A program made the position numbers and the translations under genes. The notes below the pieces were generated by a model. That model had not been told where the DNA came from. It did not search any database and was given only the letters and a program-made list of their open reading frames with translations. A stretch of DNA of 37,317 nucleotides from Desulfuromonas sp. TF (GTDB lineage Bacteria; Desulfobacterota; Desulfuromonadia; Desulfuromonadales; ATBO01), in the NCBI RefSeq assembly GCF_000472285.1, contig NZ_KI421412.1:286646-323962 (forward strand), given 5' to 3'. Shown here piece after piece: positions 8,006 to 15,683 of the stretch (positions are counted from its first letter, which is position 1; each line of letters opens with the position of its first letter).

Positions 8006-9153
8006 TTTGCAACTCCTTCGTCTTTCATCAGGCGTTTGACCGCTTCTGTTACCTCATCCGCCTGTTCCGCGGACAGAGCCAGCCCGCTCGGCAGGTAGAA
8101 TCCCCGGCGGGCGAGGCGTTCGGAAACCGGGAACGTCTGATTTTTGAACAGCCCCATTCTGCGAAACACCGGCTGCTCGTGCATCGGCCAGAAAAACGGA
8201 CGGCTGCCGATCCCCCTCTCGGCCAGGCGGCTCATTGCCGCTGCGGCATCGAAGGGGACTTCGTCCTTCAGCACGACCCCGTACACCCAGTAGATGTTCT
8301 CGGCATAGGAGGTGCGCTCCGGCATCAGCTCCAGCCCCTCGACCCCCGCCAGTCCCTCGGTGTACCGCCTCCCCATGCGCCGCTTGCGGGCCACGAACGC
8401 TTCAAGCCTCTCCAGTTGCGCGACTCCGACGGCCGCCTGCAGGTTGGACATGCGGAAGTTGTAGCCGAGCTCTTCATGGACAAAGCGCCGGCCCCCCTGG
8501 AAACAGAGATTGCGCAGGGAGCGGCAGCGTTCGGCGAGGGCATCGTCGTCGGTCAGGAGCATCCCTCCCTCGCCGGTCGTAATATGCTTGTTGGGATAAA
8601 AGCTGAAGGTGCTGAGGGCGCCGAAGCTGCCGCAGGGTCGGCCCTTGTAGCTCTGACCGTGCATCTCCGCCGCGTCCTCGATGATCGCCAGGCCGTATCG
8701 GTCGGCCATCTCGAGGATGGGGTCCATATCCGTCGGCAACCCGTAGATGTGGACTGCCATGATGGCTTTTATACGGCGATTGCCGTTTTTTCCGATCTCC
8801 TGCTCCAGCTTTTCGCGGAGTTTTCCCGTATCGACATTCCAGTTCACCGGATCGCTGTCCACCAGAACCGGCACGCATCCGCACCGCACCACCGCCATCG
8901 CGCAGGAGATGATGGCGAAGGCCGGCATGACCACTTCGTCCCCCGGCTGCAGATCCAGCGCCGCCACCGCGGCCTCGAGCGCCGCGGTCCCGTTGCAGAC
9001 GGCGATCCCGTGCCGCCGACCGACAGCCGCGGCCATCTGCTCTTCGAAACGGGTCACGAACGGCCCCTCGGAGGATATCCAGCCCGTGTCGATGCATTCC
9101 GCCAGATACTTTTTCTCGTTCCCCTCGAGAAGCGGCTGGTTGACCGGTATCAT
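8002..9153 (-). CDS. DegT/DnrJ/EryC1 PLP-dependent sugar aminotransferase
   Basis: A 383-aa sugar aminotransferase of the DegT family, converting a keto-sugar nucleotide to an amino sugar with glutamate as the usual donor. NGTAALEAA lies in the cofactor-phosphate region, the IEDAAEMHG block (D160) contacts the PLP ring nitrogen, and FYPNKHITTGEGG contains K189, the Schiff-base lysine. The lysine excludes the ColD-like dehydrase variant, which has His there. GDP-perosamine synthase is a plausible close relative, given the GDP-mannose-type neighbours. It overlaps the cupin gene by 4 bp upstream and the methyltransferase by 4 bp downstream. The exact sugar position aminated is not proven. Confidence 0.92.
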   Translation of the reverse strand: MIPVNQPLLEGNEKKYLAECIDTGWISSEGPFVTRFEEQMAAAVGRRHGIAVCNGTAALEAAVAALDLQPGDEVVMPAFAIISCAMAVVRCGCVPVLVDSDPVNWNVDTGKLREKLEQEIGKNGNRRIKAIMAVHIYGLPTDMDPILEMADRYGLAIIEDAAEMHGQSYKGRPCGSFGALSTFSFYPNKHITTGEGGMLLTDDDALAERCRSLRNLCFQGGRRFVHEELGYNFRMSNLQAAVGVAQLERLEAFVARKRRMGRRYTEGLAGVEGLELMPERTSYAENIYWVYGVVLKDEVPFDAAAAMSRLAERGIGSRPFFWPMHEQPVFRRMGLFKNQTFPVSERLARRGFYLPSGLALSAEQADEVTEAVKRLMKDEGVAK

Positions 9154-9590
9154 CTCTCATCCTTCAGCAGCCGCTTATCGACGGCTTCAAACCGGATCTT
9201 ATCATGCTCTCCGGCGTACGGGCCCTGCTTGACTTCGATCATCTCCACCTCTTCAAGAACCTCGAATCCATGCCCGCCGGAGGCGAGGAGAATGGTATCT
9301 CCTCCTTGCAGTGTCCGGCTCTCAAGATAGTTCCGCCGGTCATCGTAGAAGTCGACCCGCAACACCCCTCTTCGGATAAAAAGCACCTCCTGGGTGTAGT
9401 GGACCTCGCGCGGCACAGGGTTATGGACATGGGGCGCGATTTCCTTCCCGGCAGGATGACACATGTAGGCCACCTGCTGGGAAAGATCGTCAGGAGTGAA
9501 AAAGTGGATCCCCGGTTCACTGAAGCGGCCGGAGATTATGATGGCAAGCAGATCGTTGTCATGGAGAATTCTTTCAACCACTTCGCTCAT
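9150..9590 (-). CDS. Small cupin-domain protein of the sugar cassette
   Basis: A 146-aa single-domain cupin. The first motif is HVHNPVPREVHYTQEVLFIRRG, with HxH (about residues 54-56), a Glu and a Gly in cupin spacing. The second is GDTILLASGGHGFEV with its His, so a metal site is likely. Small cupins next to DegT aminotransferases can be keto-isomerases (FdtA-like) or epimerases, but this protein does not show an FdtA signature I can identify, so the reaction is open. Its stop overlaps the aminotransferase start (ATGA). The AAGGAT before its ATG is very close, so initiation may depend on upstream translation. Confidence 0.8.
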   Translation of the reverse strand: MSEVVERILHDNDLLAIIISGRFSEPGIHFFTPDDLSQQVAYMCHPAGKEIAPHVHNPVPREVHYTQEVLFIRRGVLRVDFYDDRRNYLESRTLQGGDTILLASGGHGFEVLEEVEMIEVKQGPYAGEHDKIRFEAVDKRLLKDER

Positions 9591-9612
9591 ATCCTTGTGT
9601 GAACCTGCGATA

Positions 9613-10947
9613 CTACCAGATTTTCGGCCAGATCAGCGCCCTGGTCAACATGGTACCTGTTCTGAACAGCGGTTTGAATAAAAAACATGAACCGTGGGCG
9701 GCGAACCAGTACGCCACGAGCGACGCGATCACTGCGCCCATGCCGCCGAAGGCCGGGATCAGCAGGTAATTAAGGGAGATATTCAGTGTGCAGCCCAATG
9801 AGACCGTGACAAGATGCAACCGGGTCCAGTTCATGGCGTTCAGGAAGGAGGACCTGGCCATTTCAAGGCTCATGAAGATGTTCGCCCAGATCAGAACAGC
9901 CAGCATGACACCACCGCGGGAATAGGCGTCGCCGAAGAGGGCCGGCACCAGCCATTGCGCCGTCAGCGCCACGGGAACAGCCACCGCATAGGCTGCCAGC
10001 GCCATCAGGTTGTAGAATTTCTGAAGCCTCTCATAAAAGAGGCTTTCACTGGTGTGTTTCGCCTCGATAATGCTGGGGAAAACGGACCAGTAGATGATGG
10101 TGGGAATAAAAAACCACACGTCCGCCAGTCGTACGGCCACCGAATAGATGCCGACCTCTTCGACGCCGGCCATTTCACCGAGCATCACCTGGTCGATACG
10201 CAAATAAATAAGGATGACCATGCTGGACATCATCAGCGGCCAGCTGTCCCGCAGCATGTTCCAGGCGCTTTTGACGCTGCCGCTCCAGTCCCTGAAACGG
10301 TGACCCTTTGACCTGTAAGCAATAATCAGACCCGCTGCGCCGGCCACGACCTCGAACAGGGCAACCCAGGCAAAGGCAATCAGGGGCGCCTCGGCCAGGA
10401 TAAGGACGATCTTGATCAGGGCGCAGAGGATGAACGCCAGGTTTTTGGCCAGGACCGCATACTTGGCCTGGACCTGGGAATGGAACCAGTATTCGACGAT
10501 GTGCAAGGCCTGGAACACCGTCCCGGCCGCGATGATCGCTACCAGCCATTGGCTCAGGTCGTCGTCCGGACGCAGAACGAGAACGGTGCCGGTTGCCGCA
10601 CAGAAGCTGATCGAACCGCCGATCAGCTTTAGAATGAACGCCGTGCCGAGAATCCGGTCCTTGCGGTCCGGATGGCTGACGATATCGCGAACCACGATGT
10701 CGTCGAGACCCAGAGTGGACAGTGTCGAAAAGATGGCCACGAAGGCGAGGGCGTAGCTGAGCAGGCCGAATTGCTCCGGACCCAGGTAGCGGGCGACCCA
10801 TATGCCGATCAGCAGGCCGATCCCCATGCGCAGGACGTTATCCGCGAACTGCCAGCCGGTGTTGCTGACGACATTCTGCAGGTAAGCGCGCCCCGCGAGT
10901 TTCCGGCGCAGGAAGACCGGCAGGAAACGGGTCCAGGCCTGGTTCAT
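9613..10947 (-). CDS. wzx: Wzx-type oligosaccharide flippase (copy 1)
   Basis: A polytopic 444-aa protein of the MATE-like polysaccharide transporter family, expected to flip a polyprenyl-PP-linked oligosaccharide from the cytoplasmic to the periplasmic leaflet. Family traits are NTGWQFADNVLRMGIGLL at the start, VARYLGPEQFG, LRDSWPLM and LRIDQVMLG. It is about half identical by eye to the second flippase at 34300-35634, and from this start both are exactly 444 aa. That supports the ATG at 10947 over one six codons upstream (10965); neither has a good ribosome-binding site. Both flippases lie directly downstream of an oligosaccharyltransferase, suggesting dedicated pairs. Confidence 0.92.
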   Translation of the reverse strand: MNQAWTRFLPVFLRRKLAGRAYLQNVVSNTGWQFADNVLRMGIGLLIGIWVARYLGPEQFGLLSYALAFVAIFSTLSTLGLDDIVVRDIVSHPDRKDRILGTAFILKLIGGSISFCAATGTVLVLRPDDDLSQWLVAIIAAGTVFQALHIVEYWFHSQVQAKYAVLAKNLAFILCALIKIVLILAEAPLIAFAWVALFEVVAGAAGLIIAYRSKGHRFRDWSGSVKSAWNMLRDSWPLMMSSMVILIYLRIDQVMLGEMAGVEEVGIYSVAVRLADVWFFIPTIIYWSVFPSIIEAKHTSESLFYERLQKFYNLMALAAYAVAVPVALTAQWLVPALFGDAYSRGGVMLAVLIWANIFMSLEMARSSFLNAMNWTRLHLVTVSLGCTLNISLNYLLIPAFGGMGAVIASLVAYWFAAHGSCFLFKPLFRTGTMLTRALIWPKIW

Positions 10948-11064
10948 GGAAGCGGAGGTCCCCATGGCCGGCAGACCGGGCCGGGGCTGTCCGGGCCCTT
11001 CATCCCCTGTCGAGAACGTATGTCGACACCCCCTTCAGCGCGGAAGGAACGGTTCGGATCGACT

Positions 11065-11541
11065 TCAGCGGACCGGATCATCGGACTTCGCCTTCCTGAC
11101 CTTCAGGACCCTTGCCACAGGATAGTTGTTGTAGACTTCCTCGAAATAGCGCCGGTCATACCTTCCGAGCAGGAACTGCTGGTTGAAATTGGTCCGGAAC
11201 AGGCGCTCATCCGCCACCAGGATCATGAACGTCCTGTTGTTCTTCATCAGGACCTGCAGGTAATAGCCTTCCCTTGTCCCGTACCTGCGTTCGCTGACCA
11301 CGTAACCGTTGTTTACGAACAGGGCGCCCCGCAGCGGTATGTCGACGGTGCCGTCGTTCATGAACCCCCGATTCAGATCAATTGTGCCGTCCATACATTT
11401 CATGACATTGTCGGCCATGGAGAAGCAGTTCAACTGGACATAGTCCATCGGGCTGCTCTGCTGCCTGTCGAAATCCCATGTTCCCAGGACCGAGATGGAC
11501 GGGAATTTCCAGATCATGTCCTCGAGATAGAGGATATGTAC
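11065..11541 (-). other. C-terminal GT-C/OST module, copy 1
   Basis: This segment encodes the last ~155 residues of OST copy 1. It starts at VHILYLEDM and contains a two-Cys segment (C575, C585), DGTIDLNRG, PLRGALFVNNGYVV, GYYLQVLMKN and NFNQQFLLGRYDRRYF. The same order of blocks is found at the end of the GT-C protein at 15255 and of the second OST at 35631. It is predicted to be a compact extracytoplasmic beta-rich domain; the function is unknown. Confidence 0.75.
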
Positions 11542-13149
11542 GTTTTCACCCCGGAAGTCTCCCGGATAGTCAAAAACCAGCTCCAGCATCTTATCGGCTG
11601 ACAGCTTATCCTGCCAGATCGACTGCGTCAGGGGAACGAAGCCGTTCTCCTCCAGGTAAGCAAGCAGCGAGACCATCTCCTTCTGGTCCGTCGAGGTCAT
11701 CGCCTTGGCGGCCAGGGTGGTGCGAATCCCCCCCTGCGTGCCGCCGTCATGGTAGGTGGCGAATTCCCCGATATTCATCAGGGGATAACCGAACTCCCAG
11801 AAGGGCGTGAACATCGCCGAATGGCGCGGCACGATTCTTTCGATATCCAGCAAAGCCCTGGTCGTCGACGCCTTGAGAATCGGCGCGACATTGAACGAGT
11901 ACCCGGTGTAGGCGCTGGTGGAGAAAAAAAGCGTGAACATCAGGGCGATGCCGACAAGCGGCACGGCAGGCTTGAGAAGGCGGATTCTCCCGCCGGCGTA
12001 TTTCACCAGCACTTCGATCAGCACCCCGGCTCCGACGCCGATCAGCGGCGCCATGTACATGGCAAACCGGGTCGGCCCCACCATCGACCAGGCTCCCAGG
12101 ACCACCAGCGGGGTGATCGGGATCATCTGTCGGAAGCGCCTCACGTAGAGGTAGACCAGCCCGGCAAAGCCCGCCGCGACCATCGGCAGAAAGCCGTGCA
12201 GCATCTCGAGATTGATGGTGATGCCGCGGCTCCTCGCTTCGGCGATGGTGTTCATGACATTCGGCCAGACGATCTGTCCCGTGGCCGGCGGGGAAATATA
12301 GGTCCACAGGAAGGTGCGCAGCGAATCGAATATCTGCAGCGCATACCCCGGCCCGGAAGCCAGGGGGAAGATCAGGAGAATCGGCACCAGATATTTCCAG
12401 TCGACGACCCTACCGACCACGAGATGGACCGCCATGAAGAACAGGAACAGGAGAATGAACATCGGCTGCTGGTACCACCAGTTGAACAGGTACATGGTCA
12501 GACCGGCGCCGAGGGCAAGGCCGAGGTTGGCGAACCGGCTTTTGTCTTTATTCATGGAGAGGATGAAGCACGCCGTGGCGATCGGGAAAAAGGTGTTGAG
12601 CAGATCGGTGTCGACCCGCCCCATCATGGTCCGGTCGTAATAGGCGTGGCTGAACGATCCGACCAGCCCTCCCAATACGGCCGAGGCGCCGAAGCCGAGC
12701 TTGTTGAAATAATAGAACAGGGGGAAAACGAAGAGCCCGGCCAGAATCGGGATGAGCATCAGTCCCGACCGGTAGTAGTTTCCGCTGGTCAGGTTCTTGG
12801 CGAGGCTGATGAATTCCGCCAGCAGGCCGGGCTTGTCTTTTATGGCAAACGGCGCCAGGTCGGGATAGCTCTTGGTGGGATCCGGCTGACCCTTGCCCAG
12901 AGTGCCTTTGTCCAGCTCTTTGGCCATCTCCAACCAATAGTAGGCGTCCAGGGTCGACATCGCGAAGACGTCGTCAACAACGTACTCCTGGCTGTTGGCA
13001 ATCCAGTATGCATAGCCCGAATGCCTCTGGTAAAAAGAAAGGCCGTATACCGCCAGGACGCAGATGAGAACCACAAGAAACGAGCGCCGGTTCTGAAAAT
13101 ATGTCTGAAGCTTGTTCATTTTCCAGGCCTGCAGGAGGTTGTCGACCAT
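11065..13149 (-). CDS. STT3/PglB/AglB-type oligosaccharyltransferase (copy 1)
   Basis: A 694-aa GT-C protein with about 13 membrane segments and a C-terminal soluble region. It transfers a lipid-linked oligosaccharide to protein at the outer face of the membrane. Visible catalytic features are D68 in STLDAYYW (first loop), R173 and D180-T-D182 in DRTMMGRVDTDLLN (the PglB R147/D154xD156 region), and T301-I-A-E304, the TIxE motif of external loop 5. The WWDYG sequon-binding motif appears as F450-W-E-F-G454, followed by the DGG at 468-470. Residues 537-683 form a module shared with 15255-17264. An ATG at 13119 is an alternative start. Its core is about 95% identical to the OST at 35631. Confidence 0.93.
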   Translation of the reverse strand: MVDNLLQAWKMNKLQTYFQNRRSFLVVLICVLAVYGLSFYQRHSGYAYWIANSQEYVVDDVFAMSTLDAYYWLEMAKELDKGTLGKGQPDPTKSYPDLAPFAIKDKPGLLAEFISLAKNLTSGNYYRSGLMLIPILAGLFVFPLFYYFNKLGFGASAVLGGLVGSFSHAYYDRTMMGRVDTDLLNTFFPIATACFILSMNKDKSRFANLGLALGAGLTMYLFNWWYQQPMFILLFLFFMAVHLVVGRVVDWKYLVPILLIFPLASGPGYALQIFDSLRTFLWTYISPPATGQIVWPNVMNTIAEARSRGITINLEMLHGFLPMVAAGFAGLVYLYVRRFRQMIPITPLVVLGAWSMVGPTRFAMYMAPLIGVGAGVLIEVLVKYAGGRIRLLKPAVPLVGIALMFTLFFSTSAYTGYSFNVAPILKASTTRALLDIERIVPRHSAMFTPFWEFGYPLMNIGEFATYHDGGTQGGIRTTLAAKAMTSTDQKEMVSLLAYLEENGFVPLTQSIWQDKLSADKMLELVFDYPGDFRGENVHILYLEDMIWKFPSISVLGTWDFDRQQSSPMDYVQLNCFSMADNVMKCMDGTIDLNRGFMNDGTVDIPLRGALFVNNGYVVSERRYGTREGYYLQVLMKNNRTFMILVADERLFRTNFNQQFLLGRYDRRYFEEVYNNYPVARVLKVRKAKSDDPVR
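11909..12745 (-). repeat. Long direct repeat, OST core copy 1
   Basis: These 837 bp match 36481-37317 at a constant offset of 24,572 bp with no indel that I can see and only scattered substitutions, mostly silent or conservative. The repeat runs to the right edge of the window, so its true length in the second copy is unknown. It covers the membrane core of the oligosaccharyltransferase, including DxD and TIxE. Similarity drops noticeably at the lower-coordinate end. Confidence 0.9.
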
Positions 13150-13201
13150 GGCGGAGGAAAAAACGTGTCATGGAGAACAACCGGGCAAGGTTGCCGATAC
13201 T

Positions 13202-14032
13202 TCAAGGCAGTCTTTGCTCTTGGGGCTCCGGAAAGCCCAGGTAAGGTCCCTTGTCAGCCACTGAGACTTCATGAAAACAGGGATTATCCACTTTTTTAAA
13301 GAGGCTGTTCACATAGTCCATCCGCAGGCCCCGTTTATAGAGGCCATAAGCGAACGCCGCCTTGAGGGTCTGGAAACCGTACTGGACCGACTTGGAAAAG
13401 GAGACCGAGCTGGCTTCGTCGAAATACTTGGTCGGCACCTTGACATTTTCGACCCGGAAGCCGTGCCACAGCACCTGGGCGTTAAACTGGGGGTCGAACT
13501 CGAAGTTTTCCTTGTTCTCCCGGTAGTTGATGGTTCTCAGAACTTCCCTCGATACCGCTTTGTAGCCGGTCGCGTAGTCAAAAAGATCCCGGCCGAAGAT
13601 GCGGTTCTGGACCCAGGTCAGGAATACGTTTCCGGCCTGCTTGTAGACCGGCATCTTGCCCTGGCTCCAGTTGACGCGGCCGCCGAGGACCATGTCGCAG
13701 CGACCTTCGGCAACAGGGTCGACCACGTCGGGGAGCCGCGCCGGATCATATTGATTGTCGCCATGCAGCAGCACGGCGATATCGATATCGCCTCTCTGCA
13801 GCATGACGTCGAAGCCCCGGATCGTATTCGCCCCGGCGCCGCGGTTTCTTTCGTGCGAGAATGTATCGACCCCGAGGGAGAGACCTATTTCACGGGTACG
13901 GTCCGTGCTTCCGTCATCGCAGATCGCCAAGTAGTCGACGACGTCGCGCGGCACGAGACCGACGGTTTCCTCGAGCGTATGTTCGGCGTTATAGGCGATG
14001 ATGATGGCGCCGATCTTTTTCCCTTTGTACAT
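13202..14032 (-). CDS. DPM1/DPG-synthase-like family 2 glycosyltransferase
   Basis: A 276-aa GT2 enzyme of the dolichyl/undecaprenyl-phosphate sugar synthase type without C-terminal membrane spans. Signatures are AIIIAYNAEHTLEETVG, ICDDGSTDRT (nucleotide loop), VLLHGDNQYDPA (metal site) and DYATGYKAVSREVL in the acceptor region. It probably charges polyprenyl phosphate with one sugar, giving a donor for a GT-C enzyme. The neighbouring GT-C gene at 15255-17264 and the OST are natural partners, by position only. The ATG follows CGGAGAGAACCT, a good ribosome-binding site. The C-terminus is short and basic. Confidence 0.88.
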   Translation of the reverse strand: MYKGKKIGAIIIAYNAEHTLEETVGLVPRDVVDYLAICDDGSTDRTREIGLSLGVDTFSHERNRGAGANTIRGFDVMLQRGDIDIAVLLHGDNQYDPARLPDVVDPVAEGRCDMVLGGRVNWSQGKMPVYKQAGNVFLTWVQNRIFGRDLFDYATGYKAVSREVLRTINYRENKENFEFDPQFNAQVLWHGFRVENVKVPTKYFDEASSVSFSKSVQYGFQTLKAAFAYGLYKRGLRMDYVNSLFKKVDNPCFHEVSVADKGPYLGFPEPQEQRLP

Positions 14033-14082
14033 AGGTTCTCTCCGGATTTTCTGTGGAGCAGCCGCCGCGGAAGCCGCTCCGG

Positions 14083-15198
14083 TCAGCGAAAATAGCTGTT
14101 GATCTCAGCCACGATACTCTTTACTCCCGACAAGTGCAAGCTGCTGAACAAGGGGATGCTCAGCATTTCCCGGGCCAGTTGTTCGGTGACCGGCAGCTCG
14201 GTTCCGGCGTGTTCGAAAAACGGCTGCAGATGACAGGGGAAATAACGCAGGCCGGCGTGAATGCCATTCTTCACCAGGTGATTGATCAGCCCCTCCTGTG
14301 CCTCGGCTGCGACCCTGACGACATACATGAAAGGCACGATCGAGTCGTAGTCACGCTCAAATATCCCGACATGAAGGTTGCCGGCGAGAAGCTCGTCATA
14401 ACGTCTGGCCAGTTTTTGGCGGTTCCGGATGAACGTTTTGAACTTCTTCAGTTGCGCTAGGCCGATCGCGGCATTGATATTACTCATGTGGTAGCGGAAG
14501 CCCTCCTGCACCACGCGCCGGTCTTCTACCTTTTTTTGCGAAAAACCGAGCCAGGAACTCCTTACAATGCCGAGCATTTTCTGCGAACTCATGCCTTCAG
14601 CCAGAGCGGCGTCGCGGAGCAGAACCGCACCACCCTCACCGCAGGTCAGGCTCTTTATCGGGTCGAAACTGAAGCAGGTTGCATCTTCTCCATCATGAAT
14701 GCCGACGACTTTACCGTTGACTTTTGAACCGAAGGAATGGCTGGCATCTCTGATAATCCTGATATTCTCGCCGACGATCCCGCGGATTGAACGCACATCA
14801 CTGGGCAGGCCTGCAAAATCCGTAGGCATGACGGCTTTCGTCTGTCGTGTCAGCAACGCCTCTATCTTGTTCGGATCGATATTGAGTGTCTTCGCGTCGA
14901 TATCACAGAAGACCGGCTTGGCTCCGCACATGATGACAGCCTGGGGATCGCTGACAAACGTCATCGAGGGCAGGATAACTTCATCGCCCGGACCGATCCC
15001 CAGGGCATGCAGAGCCAGGTGGAGGGCTGAAGTCCCGGTATTGACGGCAACCACGTGTTCGGCGCCGGTATAGCGGGCAATCTCCTTCTCAAACTCCCCG
15101 GTCCAATGGCCCTCCCCCAGCCAGCCGCTGGCAAACACCTCTTCGACGAGTTTCAACTCCTGCTGGCCCATAGAGGGCTTTGCCATGGGAATGATCAT
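14083..15198 (-). CDS. DegT/DnrJ/EryC1 sugar aminotransferase, second paralogue
   Basis: A 371-aa PLP-dependent sugar aminotransferase, only distantly similar to the one at 8002-9153. VNTGTSALHLALHALG, IRDASHSFGS (D151) and FDPIKSLTCGEGG with K182 are the cofactor sites. Usual DegT partners are 4-keto or 3-keto NDP-sugars. The chosen ATG has GGAG six bases upstream and matches family N-termini (IPMAKPSMG). A longer reading to 15258 would overlap the GT-C stop as ATGA but adds 20 residues with no family resemblance. Two such enzymes in the locus imply two different amino sugars or two steps; no dedicated dehydratase is adjacent to this one. Confidence 0.91.
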   Translation of the reverse strand: MIIPMAKPSMGQQELKLVEEVFASGWLGEGHWTGEFEKEIARYTGAEHVVAVNTGTSALHLALHALGIGPGDEVILPSMTFVSDPQAVIMCGAKPVFCDIDAKTLNIDPNKIEALLTRQTKAVMPTDFAGLPSDVRSIRGIVGENIRIIRDASHSFGSKVNGKVVGIHDGEDATCFSFDPIKSLTCGEGGAVLLRDAALAEGMSSQKMLGIVRSSWLGFSQKKVEDRRVVQEGFRYHMSNINAAIGLAQLKKFKTFIRNRQKLARRYDELLAGNLHVGIFERDYDSIVPFMYVVRVAAEAQEGLINHLVKNGIHAGLRYFPCHLQPFFEHAGTELPVTEQLAREMLSIPLFSSLHLSGVKSIVAEINSYFR

Positions 15199-15254
15199 CT
15201 GGCACTCCTGAGTTTGTCTGAAGCTTTTTATCGACCGGAACCACCGGCATGCTC

Positions 15255-15683
15255 TCATTTAACCTGCAGGATTCTGACCACCGGGGATTCGTTATACGTT
15301 TCCGAAAAAGTGTGCCGGTCATAATTGCCGAGCAGGTACTGCTGGTTGAAATTGGAACGAAACAGCGGCTCATCCGCCACCAGGATCATGTTGACCTTGT
15401 TCTGCTTCATCACGATTTGCAGATAATAGCCGTGTTCGACGGCGAAATCCTTTCTCGCTACTACGTAACCGTCGTTGACAAAAAGGGCTGCACGCAACGG
15501 GATATCGACTGACCCATCGTTCATGACTCCGCGGTTCAGATCGATCGTTCCGTCGCTGCAGGTAATGACGTCGTTGAGACGGGAAAAACAGTTCAGCTCC
15601 ACATACCCCATTGAATCGCCTGTTTCTTGACCGGTCGTGGGGGTAAAGGTCGAGATCATTTCGTCAAGATAAAGGACATAGAC
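15255..15683 (-). other. C-terminal GT-C/OST module, copy 2 (on non-OST protein)
   Basis: Residues 528-669 of the GT-C protein. The order of conserved blocks is VYVLYLDEM, VELNCFS, DGTIDLNRG, DIPLRAALFVNDGYVV, GYYLQIVMK, ILVADEPLFR and NFNQQYLLGNYDR. The DNA is also clearly alignable to 11065-11541, so the two share fairly recent ancestry or exchange. Confidence 0.8.

Noticed and set aside
11749-13299. 516-codon open frame on the plus strand
   Set aside because: It is antisense to the OST gene, whose motifs and paralogue are clear. Its translation is rich in Gly, Arg, Gln and His with no family signature, as expected from a mirror frame in G+C-rich DNA.
15199-15258. Longer aminotransferase start with ATGA overlap at 15258
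   Set aside because: The extra 20 residues do not resemble DegT N-termini, while the ATG at 15198 has a good ribosome-binding site and the expected IPMAKPSMG start.
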